A DNA stretch of 64,000 nt from Pythium myriotylum (Eukaryota; Oomycota; Peronosporomycetes; Pythiales; Pythiaceae), in contig JALJCQ010000007.1 of the NCBI GenBank assembly GCA_023091665.1, positions 124,001 through 188,000 of the forward strand. Reading direction: 5' to 3'. The translations under genes and the position numbers were made by a program. This document shows positions 49,651-62,128 of this stretch, piece after piece. Position 1 is the first letter of the stretch. Each line of letters starts with the position of its first letter. The notes beneath the pieces were generated by a model, which made no database searches, was not told the DNA's origin, and saw nothing but the letters and a program-made list of their open reading frames with translations.

Positions 49651-49932
49651 GCGAGAGGGTCCTGTCACATGTTCCGTGTTGGAGTTTACTGTAGTGTGCA
49701 CCACGCTAAGTTTGATGGGTCCGGGTCCTGCTTTTGGTCCTGGTTTTGCCAATTATCAACCAAAGGGTTCCCTGGTTCTGACATTTTACCCTGAGCATCA
49801 TCACTGGCCAAACAGGACCCACTCCATTCAGAGTGATGGTTATTTCCACGTGGTCCACACCATTCTACCATCACTCTGCTCCTGTCTTTCACGTGGGGGA
49901 GAGTGCTGCCACCGACACCTCGCGCCCCGCCC
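49362..49932. other. Intergenic, end of duplication arm and SMG1 promoter
   Basis: 571 nt. Up to about 49650 it belongs to the divergent part of the inverted duplication and includes a copy of the last bases of the 61193-62128 gene. The rest is the 5' flank of SMG1, with a short inverted repeat of AGAGTGATGGT-type near 49840 and 49870. Confidence 0.55.
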
Positions 49933-52900
49933 ATGATGAGCTCGTCGTCGGCGCGCCGCGCCTCCGCGTCCTCGGCCTCCGCGTCGGCCTCCGCGTCGGG
50001 CGCGCGCGCGGCGGGTGCGGGCTCTCCGAGCGCGGACGCGCGCCCGTCGACGGCCCCGGGCGCCGCCAAGGGCGCGCTGCGCCGCTCGCCCACCAAGAAG
50101 CTCCCCGAGGCGCGCGAGGACGCCGCCTTCAACCCGCTCGTGGCGCTGCAGACCGTCGTCGCGGGCGACCTCGTGCCCATCAAGCAGCGCAGCAAGGCCG
50201 CGCAGCAGCTCGCCACGTACCTCTGCGAGCTCCCGACCACGCCCGGCCTCTACGCGTACTACGAGCCGTACTTGCCGATCGTCGCGAGCGTCGTCGTGGC
50301 GCCCATCAAGGCCACGAAAGAAGTGCAGGAGAACGCGCTCAAGATGCTCAAGGCGCTCGCGTCCCACAGCCCGCGCCAGTTTGTCGAGTGGTGCACGCTC
50401 CACGCGACCATGAGCGCCGCGCCCGACGCCTGGCACGTCGACTGGTGCTGCGGACTGCTGCTCGCCGCCGAGACGCGCATCCCGCGCACGGGCGACGACG
50501 ACTTCCTCGTCTGGGATACGCACAGTATCGAGTACCAAGAGGTCGACGCGGCCGCGGCGGCCGTCTTCCACCTTTGGCGATCCATGCTCGACAACGCCGA
50601 CGACGAAGCCGTCGTTCACGAAATCGCAGTCGCCATCCGGACGCTGTTGTGCTACCAACCAACCGCGAGTGAGCAGCTCTGGCGCGCACTCGTAACCTCC
50701 AAGATCCAGCCTCACTTTGTCGACGTCGCAGACGTGCTCATTGGTTGGGCCATGAGTGTCACTACGAGCAAGCGCCTACGGTATGACCACCTTTTGATGG
50801 ACGGCGCCACTCGAGACCAACTTGATTTTATTTGGCACTGCGTTGATAGGGAGGCGATTTTTATTCTTCTGGAAGAGATGCGAGAGCTGTGGCTTGGTAA
50901 CAGTGTGTTCTGTCTACAGCTCCTGGATTCATTTGCTGGCGATATTGGTTCGATTTACGCGTCTCCAACCTCGAGCGCTGATGACTTCGGACGACTGGAT
51001 TCGATCATGCTGTGCAGTACTCTTGTTGCCCAGTGGTTGCCATTGAACTGTACGTTTTCAGAGATCAGTCGTGTCGGTGATGGCACTCTTCTCACTAGAT
51101 AAACGCTACGCGTAGCTTCAGGGACCCAGAATGGCCAGCTGGGATTTGTCGAGAAGCTCTTACGATCCACAGACTCAGCTGCTTTTATCTACTCGTAAGT
51201 CAATTGGATCGTGGGATCTTGTTATCAGACTACCGATCGGCTATGTTACGACTCAGGAGCTCCACTTTGGTTCGTCTTTCCGAGTATTTTGAGTCAGTTA
51301 GTGCAGCCCATTTCGAGCGCTTCGCTCCGCTTCTGATGCGAGCCATTCGATTTCTACTTCGTCAGCTCGCAGCTCAAATCGCGAGTCGTCGATGCGACAT
51401 GCACAGCGCGCTATGCATACTGGAGAAGTCGAGCCGTCTATGCAAAATGCTCTCTTTTGACCTTGCCGATCCCGACGCACGTCTTCAAGCGAAGAATTTG
51501 GTGATGGACAAATTGAAAGACGACGTCACTGGTGAGGTTCGAAGTGAGGTTCTTGATACTCTTCTTCAACTTCGATACTTCGCTGCTGTCAAGTACACCA
51601 CACAAATTGTTATCCAAATAGCGGTGTTCATGGGCATGGAGGGTCTCCAGGTACGTTCTTACCATGAGGTGTGCGTTTACTTGATGAAGAAACTAATTGG
51701 CGTTACCAGGTTCTGGCTGGCGTAATTGCTGATAGGATCGAAGTTTCTCACGACACGTCCATGTCATTTTGGGCAACGTGTTTTATTCTCGCGAGCAAGA
51801 GTGTACAAATGTCACGTCTATTCTATGACACAGCTGTCTGCAAGAAGACTGTCAGTTCTCTCATGTCAATCGTCCGCCACGCAAAGACAAGCGTAAAGGC
51901 TTCCCACCAAGACGTAGTCACTGTTTTCAAGTTGTCGATCTCGTTCTTGGCAGTGGTTAGACAAGTAAGGGACGAAACCATTATTGTGTCTTTGTCGAAT
52001 CTCGTCGTTGAGAGTCTCCGACTGGGTGTTGAAGTTTTGAAGAGTCAAGAATCAGTTTCATCAATTGCCCGAGACACGCTTTGCTCACTAGCCCAGTTCA
52101 TTTCAAGCCACCCTTTGACGTGTGAGATACCGTTGGACGTTCAAGAATCTGTCGTCATCCAGCTACGTCGTTTGTCTACTCGGGGCGAGCAGGGTGAGGT
52201 ACCGTTGACTGAGGAGACTATTCGGGTTCTAGTTCAGCTTGCGCCTTTGCTATCGAGTCAAAGTGCTTGTGTCGTCGTGTATCATCTTGCGACTGAGTTG
52301 CTGGATGAAGCTGATGAGTCAGCTCGTCTTATTCTGACATCACAGGTGATACCATCGTTGAAATTTGCCTCATTGTTGAGTGACAAAGCGCTGCAGTTAG
52401 AGGCGTGCGAATCTACGTCGTGGAAGGGTGTCTGGATTCCGAGCGATCTGTCTGTGGGTGACTTTGAGCAAGTCTATGAACTACTTGCGTCGCCTGATTC
52501 AACATATGCTGCATGGTGTCGCACGGGTCGAAGGATTCACGCTCGATTGCGGCGAGACATTAATCAAGCTTCTTTTGACCGCCCCTTCATGCTGAAGACC
52601 ACTGTCCGTGAAGTGGCGAAGTGGGTTATCCAGAATCGATTGCGCTCTCCCCTTGGCCCACCAGCGGCTCTTTTTTCTGGGATCGAGAAAATGCTTCTGG
52701 CGCATGTGCATCTACAACAAGGAGCCAAACATCGTGGGGCACCCGGAACAAGTGTAAAACTCAATGTCTCTGCCACCCTTCTCGTGGAGTTTGTGCTCGC
52801 AATGGAGATGTTGTTCGGTATTGCGACTGACCTTAAACTCCATGAGGCTAGTCCTGACACCGAAGCTCAGAAAATCTACAGCTTCTTCCGAGCAAATGCA

Positions 52901-55900
52901 GCCGTGTGTGATGAGTGGTTGTACCGAATCCGACCGTCTCTGATTGAGCTTTCCTCAGTTTTGCGCCAATCCGAGTCCTACATGCATCAGAATACCGCTG
53001 CAATTTCCGTTCTCGCGCGAAAAGTCGAAGGTGCGATGGGAGCTCAAGTGAATGCGAGTCTGGAGGATGAGGCAAGCTGGCGTCTGGTGAAGCTTGCTAT
53101 CGACTTAGAAGATGCTGTATTCAACCTCGCAGATAGTTTTTGTCATCTGAGTGACCCAGATTCTATTGCCGGACTACGAGCGTGGTGGAACGATATTTTA
53201 GTGCGTGTTGCAAGATGTCTAAGCCCGAGTTCTCCAGATTGGCAACAACACATGATGCTGGCGAGTGCGAACTCGGAGTGGATCCGTGCATTTGCGTTTG
53301 AAGCAGAGCAGAAATATGAGGATGCAATCGCTGCGTACGAGCTTGTAGTTGGTCGCGCTATGTCAGTTCGGTCACCCCAAGATATGAAGCCCGAGCGTGT
53401 TTCTCACCCCCTCCTGTCCCCGTTAGGAGCTTCTCTAGGCATCGTCGTTGGATGCTTGCGGAGGTGCGGGCAGTGTTATGCTCGCCTACAGCGATGGGAT
53501 GATCTTAGAGGGTTGTCCTTCCGATCCCAACAGTTTCTGTTTGGTATCCGTGAGTGGATGGGAAGTGTCCCTTTTTTACCGAAGTTGGTGGAGTTGTGTG
53601 AGTCATGGCGCGTGGAAGACCCTATTGTCTCGGTTCTTGCTACATTTGACCATACTTCGTTCTCGGATGCACTAACAATCGACAGAGAAGCCGCGATGAG
53701 AGCATCAAAGTCGCTACAAAAATGGGGAGCTCTGAGTGCACTTGATCGCACAACTGCGAAAGGCTTTCTTCGTGCTGGTCAAGGCGCAGAGCTTTCCGAT
53801 ATATCGCATGTTGTAGAGTCACTTGAGTTTCTTCGCTTTCGACCAACTCAAGCGTTTGCTGATACTCTTAGTCCGTCCAGTCTCAAAGAACGCGAGTTGA
53901 CGCTGCTGCTTACCTCGCTCCTTGCTGATAGCGTTTCGCGTGATTCCGATTTGGGAAGCCAACTTCAACATTCCGTATCGGCAGATCTCTTGGAAGCTTC
54001 AGTGGACCCAGCTCTGTGGTCCAGATTGAATGTCCCCTATTTGGACCGAGAGAGTGAAGCAAAATGGTGGCTTGGAATAGTAAGGCAATCTCGCAAGAGA
54101 AATAACGTCGTCTTCGCGCTATCTGCGCTGAAGAAGTTACGCAGCCACGTAGATCCGACATTGACGGAAACCCCTGAACTAGCCGTTCTTTACGAAGAGG
54201 CCGTGCTAAGGATGGCGAGTGAGACGAGCTCGGAAGGCGTTGCCACACTTGTCCGGTTGTGTGACTCCGTGCTCCGGTCCAAGGTAAATATTCCAGGTAG
54301 TCACATATCGGAATCAGTTCATATGCGAGTTCTTCTGAAGCTAGCACGCACATTGGCTGAAGTCGATACAGGCGAAGAGTTCCCTGCAGTCGAGGCTGCT
54401 ATGAAGGTTATTGGGTCTCAGATTGATCGTCATGCAACCAAGGGTCTCGTGGAATACCGCGACCAACTGGTGATGACTTGTCTGGAGTCTGCGACGCAAA
54501 TCGCTCCATCGAATCCTCGAGCTTGGTATCACTTCGCAAAATGGTGTCATCAACAAGGGCGGCAACGACTAGATGCACTGAGTGGGAACGGTGGAGTCCT
54601 CGATCTCCAGGCAGATGAACAGGCTCAGCTAGCCCTTCTTATTGAGGAACTACGGCAGGCTGGGTCAACTGTTGAGGAGGCAGAGATATTTGGAGCTTTC
54701 CTTCGTGTCATGGACGGCGGATCGCTTGTCAGCAATCGCGACGAGCGTCTACGCCAAGTTTTATCTAAGGGTATCTCTTCGAGTGAGCACAACGATCTCT
54801 TAAACCGTTTTTCAGCTCTGCAGGGTCAGGTCGTGACTCGATTGCTAAACCCGATACGAGACGCTGCAGTCGGCTACAAGTCCTTCCTGCATTCAGCAGG
54901 GTCGGAGACAAACGAGGAAACCTCCAGGCGCGACAAGTCCAGGACTACCTCAGTTGCTCTAAGACTTTTGAGGATGTTGACGAGATTCGGATCGGAAAGT
55001 GCGATAGTTGACGTTGTTACGGATGTCTTCATCTCCGGGCCATTGCCACCATGGAGCCGCGTCGTTCCCCAGCTACTCTCTCGTATCGGCCATTCCTACA
55101 TGGCCATATCGACCCCCGTTACATCTCTGCTCAAGCGCCTTGCTCATCGGTATCCTCATCTCGTAGTTTATCCGGCCATAGTTGAATCTGGTCGAAGAGA
55201 GGATGGAGAGATGCCTGGAAGGAGTTTGTTGTCTGATGTGGTCGCCCAACTTCGAGACTGTGCGCCAGAGCTGACGGAAGGAGTTGCTCGCATGGTTGGT
55301 GAACTCAAGCGAATCTCAATATTGTGGGATGACGCATGGATTTGGGCCCTCATTAAGATGAGTGGCGACGTGAATCGACGGATTAGTACGCTCGAAAGAG
55401 AAGCACAGCGCGTGGAGAAAAACTCGACTTTGTCTGCAGATGAGAAGCTACAGCTTGCACGAAGGAAAGCTGTCGCTATCATGTCACCTGTCCTGGTAGC
55501 CGTTGAGCGCCTATGGATGGATACCCTCGGTAAGGTTGCTCCTGGATCAGTATTAACACCACACGAGAAGCAGTTTGCAAACAAGTACGGATCAGCGATT
55601 TCCAAAGGCATTCAAGTCTTCCGAAATTACTGCGGACTTGCAAACCCTGTTGTTGGTGCTGAGTTCTCAGGCACGATTAATGACGCTGGCGAAGCGGTTT
55701 TATCACCATCTGAAGTGTGGCGGCCGTTCGCAGAGTTGTTAAAGGCTCTCATGGCTGCGGTCGGAAGGAGAGAAAGAGTCGACTTAGCGGAAATATCTCC
55801 AATTTTGGCTCGAAACTCACACAAAAGCAAGGCAGCACTGATGCCTGGGACGTTCTCGACGGATAGCTACGACATTGATTCGGTCCAACTACCCACTATC

Positions 55901-58900
55901 AGCGATATCAGTCGAAATGTCATTATCTTGCGAACAAAGACCAAGCCTAAATGCCTCAAGTTTGTCGGCTCTGATGGTAAAGTTCATCGATACCTCCTGA
56001 AAGCTCGAGAAGATCTGCACCTAGACGAAAGGATTATGCAGTTTCTTGATACTGTGAACGAATTCCTCCGTGCAGACCGAGGATCAAATGCCCGTCACCT
56101 CCGAGCTAGGAACTACAGCGTTGTCCCAGTTTCGAATGATGCAGGCTTAATCCAGATGGTCCCGGAGGTTCTTCCACTATTCCAAATCTATACAAATCGT
56201 GTTGAAGGAAATGGAGATGGAGTAATCCTCGTTGGGCCTGCTGCTGCTGGAGCTGGTACTGGTACTGGTACTGGGGATGGTGACCAAAGCACCCTCCCTC
56301 TTCAACAACCTCCAACTGCGCCTTTCTATGCGAGACTTAAGCATTACGGAGTTCAAGACGTTTCTCCTACACAAAGATCCCGGTGGCCAGTCTCCGTGCT
56401 TCGCCGTGTTCACGAAGATTTGGTCTCATCCCGCCCTGCCAACGTGATTCATCGAGAGCTAATCGCGCAGAGTACGGATTTTGCCGATGTCTGGGCAAAG
56501 AAATACCGGTTTAGTCGGTCGACTGCTGTGATGTCCGTGCTTGGATACCTAGTTGGTCTTGGAGATCGCCATCTAGACAATATGCTGCTCTGCTCAACTA
56601 CCGGTGAGCTTCTGCACATTGACTACAATGTTTGTTTTGACAAGGGTCGGAAGCTGAAGGTCCCTGAAATCGTCCCATTTCGCTTGACTCCAATTATTGT
56701 CGACGGACTTGGCCTTACTGGCGTGGAAGGAGTTTTCCGTAGTGCGTTTATGAACACGTTACGAGTCGTTCGTGACCCGGATTCGAGAGAAGCTTTGCTG
56801 GCTTTGCTTGACGCGTTTGTGTACGATCCCCTTGTTGACTGGATTGCGAACGCCAAACACCACACAATATCTCGGGATACCAAGCAGCGTATGGACGTGA
56901 ATGTGAATCTCTCGCTGTTCCTATCGCGAGCGAGAGAGCGGTCACAGGACACTACGGCATTTGTCAAACGATTTGAGGAGTTATCGCATCAAGTGAAAGC
57001 AATCCTGGAGAAACTGGTAGGACTATTCGGCTACGATACAATTACTCAGTGTCAAAACTATGTGAAGGCGATCGAGTCGAAGAAGGTTAGCGACAAGGTG
57101 CTTCAAGAGATTGAGCTACAGTGGAATGAGCATTCTACGATTCGGCGCCAGCAAAACGGCGACGAGGGCAGTCTTCGTGCACTATTGGATGCTGACGTGA
57201 CAGCAATCAGCACCTTCGAGAAGGAGTGTGCCGGACGTCACCAGCATATTTGCCAAGTCTGGGCCCGATTCGCTAACTTCTCATCTACAACAATCTCTAG
57301 TCTCGACTCGCCCCGTCACGTGTCGAATGAGCTCTCTCGCGCCCATAGCAGGATTGTCGCGATTGCCATTCAGCTTCCACTTTCTCCGTCAACACCTATA
57401 TGGAACAGTATGCTCGGAAATTTGGAGCCAAAGTGTCAGTCCCTCGACCAGCAGATACCTGTGATTCTGGATCATTGCAACCGTGTTATAAGCGCATTTG
57501 GACCTATACTTGAACTCTACCAGAAACGACTACCAGTTGCGGACATCTATGAGACTTGGTCTGGTTGGAGTGGCAAGGTCCTTACCTCACTTAGCACTGG
57601 ACACCTTGCGGTTGCTCGACATTGCATATCCCAGGTTCTTGCTCGGGTTGATGCACGTTCATCAAAGACTTGCAGTCGAACACATCATGAAACTGCGATT
57701 ACCCAGCTGGGTCTCGGCCTAAAGCGATTGGAAGAGAACAGACCGGGGCATTCTATTTTTCAACAATTTGAAACAGACATTGAGACCAGAGTCCAGCATT
57801 TTCTGGGCAGTCTGTCGTCACTCAAGTTGTCGAATTCACAGACTCAGCGTGTCATCAAATTGATCAACACTCGCTGGTTGATAGCTGCACTGGGTCGACT
57901 CCGGACGGTTGAATTAGTAGCCTGCGGAAGTGGCCTCCGTGCCCAACCATCAATTCAAGCATTACGCACAGTCTCTTATGTCACGGTGATCTTGCGGCAT
58001 CTCGCTTCAGCGCCCAAGGGAGCGATGCGGAAGGTGCTTCTTGACATGACCTCATTGAACTCAAGCATCCCCAGCAACGAGAACGATACAATGCAGTCGA
58101 CTCTGGAAAGCTTCGTGGCCTTGGTTACCTCCCTCGAATCTCTCGAAAGCTCTTGCTTCAAGCAGTTAGCGATGGTTCGTGATGAAGGCGTATTGCCTCT
58201 TCCGCTCGTTACAGACAGTCTCGATGTGCTGAAAGTCCACGCCAACATACTCGTTGAAGCTTGCGTTAAGAATGGAATGAAGGAAGAGTCGAACAACATT
58301 CTCCCCGGCCTCAAGGATCTTGAAGGTAGGGTAGAGAATGTTGCAAGGACGAGCTCGAGCCTTCAACTCTCGAGGGACTTCACGATTGCGGAAGAAGGCA
58401 TCACGACGCTAATTCTTCAGTTTACGACTGACTCCTTAGTGCCATTGCTATCTAATCTGATCCATCGCGTGGTCTGCGACGAATGGAAGATTGACGAGAA
58501 CGTGTTTGCACAAGGTGTCGACCATGTGGACACCTTGGCTCTCGAAGCTATGCCCGCCATCAGCTCCAGTTCTTCCCCTGTGTCCGAGTTCCAGTCCACC
58601 TCTACTCACTTCGCACAAGTGTGGTCTTTTTGGGAGTCTGAGTTGACCGCAACTGCAGTCGCTGCAGAACTGGACCTCCGAATTGCGATATTAAATAAGC
58701 TCATCGACGAACATCGACGCCACATAGACTTCCTCGACTGGGTTCAAGAACAAAATGCCACAACACGAGCAGAACTGTCACGCCAAGTCGCAGCTTTCGC
58801 GCCTTCACTTCCGCTTCTATACGAAGACATGGCTCGCATTGAGTCAAGCCTTTTGGAGGTTGCGCAACAACTCGAGTATCTGGCCTCACAAGTGAGCTTT

Positions 58901-60157
58901 AGCTGCGCGATGGGTTTTCCGTCGAGTGAAGCCGAGCTTCAATCGATTTGCAGAGAGATTCAGAACCTCTACAGCAGCATTGCCCGACACTTCGAGTCAA
59001 CAAGGAGTGTGTCTGATCTTGCAGCTGGTATGAATTTGATCGAGAGCTCGCTCTTCAGATCCTGTCTAGGCGTAGAACTCAATGTCGAGTCTCCAGGACA
59101 GGCCGAAGCAAACGAAGTTGGTCGTAAGTTGTTCGAAAGTGCGGTAGCACACATAGAATTGCTTGCTCAAGCTTGTAATCAAGCCGACGATCCATCAACC
59201 TTATCCCTCAAGCGCCAGCTCGAAGATGCGAAATCAGCGGCGATCCAAGCTGATAGAAACGTCATGGAGCGACAGGAGGAGTTCGCGAAAATGTGTGGCT
59301 CGATTCAACAAGGTGAAGCTTTCTCTGGTCTGCAGAATGCAATTCAACTAGTGGCCGTTTTCGTCGACTTGGTGCGATCTCTTGGCCATCAGAGTGTTCG
59401 AGAAGACAAAGACGGTGGACAACGAAAATCGCCGTCAGGACGAAAAGTCACCGATCAAGGGAAGTTTTCCCTAGCGGAGAATGAGCGCTTGGTGAAGATC
59501 TTGCATCGAAGCGTCGAGTCGATCTCGTCGATGCATGAGCTGAGTGGCGTCCTCGCCGACCACGACCAGAGGCATCAAGAACTCACCTCAGCGGCTGCTC
59601 AAATCGAAGGCGCACTAAGCAGTTTCATCACGTCAGGTCGAGCTGCGGTTGATTCCCAGAACATCGCCCTCTGTGTGCGTGCACTCGCCGAGGTGTTAGT
59701 CGTATGCTCTGACGACCTGCTCACTTCATCGGCCGTTCAGTTGGAGGCCTGTTGTCGCCGGTTCTTTGAAGCTGCTGAGCTGGCCGATGAACTGACGAAA
59801 GCGGAAGACCGTGCAACAGTGCTCGGCGAGAACGGCGGTGTTGGTGACAACGATGACAACGCCGTCGACTTGGGTGAAGATGGAATTGATGCTAATGTTA
59901 CAGACGACCACCTCGATTTGCAAGACGACGAATATCCTCTAAGTGTTCCTCTGCGTCCAATCGCGGGGTTCCAAGAGCAAAACCAGTATGGTGTTGACGT
60001 GGTCAGTCGGATCGAAGAGAAGCTTGGTGGAATGATCGTCGAGTCTGGGTCACGTGAAGCACTTTCGATTGAAGATCAGTCTTCATGGCTCATTCGCGCT
60101 GCCACAAATGTCGACAATCTCTGCGTGATGTATGAAGGTTGGACCCCGTGGATTTAA
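49933..60157 (+). CDS. SMG1: SMG1 phosphatidylinositol-3-kinase-related kinase
   Basis: Exons 49933-51049, 51116-51194, 51257-51650 and 51710-60157 join in phase to 3345 residues (human SMG1 is about 3660). Introns are 66, 62 and 59 nt. An alpha-helical N-terminal solenoid and FAT-like region lead to the kinase domain: KFVGSDGKVHRYLLK, GLGDRHLDNMLL (about 2147-2158) and HIDYNVCFDKG, then VPFRLTP and FVYDPLVDW. These HIDYNVCF and GVTGVEG-like blocks are specific to SMG1 among PIKKs. A long insertion follows and the FATC domain closes the protein with NVDNLCVMYEGWTPWI. SMG1 phosphorylates UPF1 in nonsense-mediated mRNA decay. Residues 2030-2055 contain a Gly/Thr-rich repeat (AGTGTGTGDG). Start chosen at the first of two adjacent ATGs. 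Confidence 0.95.
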
Positions 60158-61192
60158 GATAGATCCAGGTCAGAAAAGCGAGGACCTTAACCTAGTCTTC
60201 GACGGTAAAAATCGTTGGTACTTGGTAGCTGATTGCTTTTGCTTCGAACCGATATTACCCCTCCCTTCAGTTATCTCTTCCCTCGAAAGCAGTATGGAAC
60301 AGCACGTCTTCGCTGGATGGTTTATCGCAGGTCCTCTCCCCAAAGCGCTTTGTGGTATGGAGCCAGTGAGGAGACCCAGGGAGCGTAATCTTCTGCTTGC
60401 CGCCAAGATCACCGAGGGCGAATGGAAGGCTGGACTAAGCAGACAGGATTAGTCCACTGCCTCCAAAACGAATCACAACCCATCTCTCTGGAGTTTCCTT
60501 GGTTGGCATGATGGAACACACAGCTTGACCAATCGCAACTTGAGTTTGACGGCAGCCGCTGTCTCAGTGAGACAGCTGGAGACTTCATTGGAGACTCTGA
60601 AGATGGAACGTGGCAAGTCAAGAAGGAGGCAGCAATGGCCGGCGAGCCAGACCTTCTCTTCCGCTGACATACCCGAAATATGGACATTGCCTCGGCCTCC
60701 TTGTGGCGGTTATCACCACCACCATGAATAAGAGGCAATGCAGCACGATCTAGTGCAGCAAAGTCAACTGTCCGTGGTCTGACCCTATTTCCACTCAGTG
60801 GGCAGCAGTAATGGTCCGCACGATTTGCCTTTACAGTCTACGTGAAGTTGAGTCCCACTCTCGTCGCCACACTTCGGCCAGAGTTCAACTGGACCTAAAC
60901 CCGTGCAATGGAGGAAACACGTTCGCAACTGGAAGAGCCCCAACGCACTCGCTGACTAGATTCAGCAAATGATAGTTCGTGGCACCCACTGCGACAACGT
61001 CCATTCATCAAGATCGTAATCGATGTGTTCACCACTAAAAACGAGAGGATGCCCCCCAAACAACGCGATCTAGACCGAAGATGATTGCGCCGTTGATCGG
61101 CTGTGCGCCATGTGTTTCTGGAGCTGCTTTCAGTTACTTTTTGCTTCCAGGTCACATCCGAAGCCTCCCACTGACACGACAACCTGACGAGA
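60158..61192. other. Intergenic, nothing recognised
   Basis: About 1 kb between SMG1 and the next plus-strand gene. Short open frames overlap the SMG1 3' end, but none is conserved in the window. Confidence 0.5.
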
Positions 61193-62128
61193 ATGGAACT
61201 GCATCGTGTCCTCAACTCGCACGAAGAGCTCTTAATTCCCGAGGTGCGCGTCGGCAAGTGGACGGTGGAAGAAGAGAAATACACTGTCGCGCTGATTCGT
61301 CACTTCCTCACGGGCACTGTCACCGCTTCGCCCGGTATCTCGCTGCGCAAGTTCCTGGCCAAGAAACTTCGATGCTCTCCCATGCGTATCTCGACCAAGC
61401 TCGCATCGGAGACTCTGGGCGGCGAACGCATCCCCAAGCATCTGGGCCAGAAGCGGTTTTTCCCCATGCGCACCGTCACACTCGCTCAGCGTCAGCGCGT
61501 GGCAACAGAGCTTCGCGATCTGGAGGTCGCGTTCCTGAACGAGGAGCGAATGTCAGTGGGGCTCGCGAAAGACGAAACGGCGAGTTTGACATCCCGTGGT
61601 GGTGAGGGAATCAACGGCAGTGGCGATTGCAACGAAGCCGCCTACCGCGTCGGCAGCTGGTCTCACGAGGAGCAAGTCTACGCTGCAGCCCTCATTGATG
61701 CTTTCCTCCGCGGAGTGCTGGACCAGCCACGGGACACGACGCTTCGAGCATTCCTCGCCGACCAACTGTGTTGCAGTCCGATGCGTATTTCCAAGAAGCT
61801 TGGCTCAGGAGTAATCGCCAACATCCACCTACCCAAACGCCTCGGATCGACACCTTTCCAGCCAGCGCTTGATGTAAATGTGCACGACGTGGTCAAGACC
61901 AAGGTGGAGCTCGCGCGGCTTCGAAGAGCCTGCTTCTCGTCAGCGATGGGGCAGGGCCTAACTGCACACAAGCATATGCCATCAGCTCCGTTAGTGAGAA
62001 ATAGGCGTTGGTACGAGATCTCCCCTCCCCACGATTGTCTTGACGTGGCTGATGATGATGGATACGAGCGACGGAGAGACGACGAGACCACAAGAGAGAG
62101 GATAGGAGGAACCTCATCGTGGGTATAG
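61193..62128 (+). CDS. Protein with two tandem SANT-like/PMRISKKL domains
   Basis: 311 residues from ATG 61193. Two copies of one domain lie at about 21-90 and 154-222. Each runs G-x-W-(T/S)-x-EE-x-x-Y-x-x-x-LI, F-x-x-G, LR-x-FLA, L-x-CSPMRIS-x-KL, PK-x-LG and F. The W-x-x-EE start is like a SANT/Myb helix, but the CSPMRIS core is not a Myb feature. I recall similar sequences only as uncharacterised proteins of stramenopiles and cannot verify this here. A DNA- or chromatin-binding role is inference. The last about 80 residues are hydrophilic, and the last codons overlap the end of the right arm of the inverted duplication. Confidence 0.8.
   Translation: MELHRVLNSHEELLIPEVRVGKWTVEEEKYTVALIRHFLTGTVTASPGISLRKFLAKKLRCSPMRISTKLASETLGGERIPKHLGQKRFFPMRTVTLAQRQRVATELRDLEVAFLNEERMSVGLAKDETASLTSRGGEGINGSGDCNEAAYRVGSWSHEEQVYAAALIDAFLRGVLDQPRDTTLRAFLADQLCCSPMRISKKLGSGVIANIHLPKRLGSTPFQPALDVNVHDVVKTKVELARLRRACFSSAMGQGLTAHKHMPSAPLVRNRRWYEISPPHDCLDVADDDGYERRRDDETTRERIGGTSSWV

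Noticed and set aside
49433..49936. Open frame with NMGSRPPMTKR, also present in the other duplication arm (61678-62289, minus)
   Set aside because: It lies in the 3' flank of the duplicated gene, overlaps the SMG1 start or the 61193 gene, and the matching part is short. It is more likely shared duplicated DNA than a gene.
60132..60452. Small open frame overlapping the SMG1 3' end
   Set aside because: It starts inside the conserved FATC coding region in another frame and shows no conserved features.
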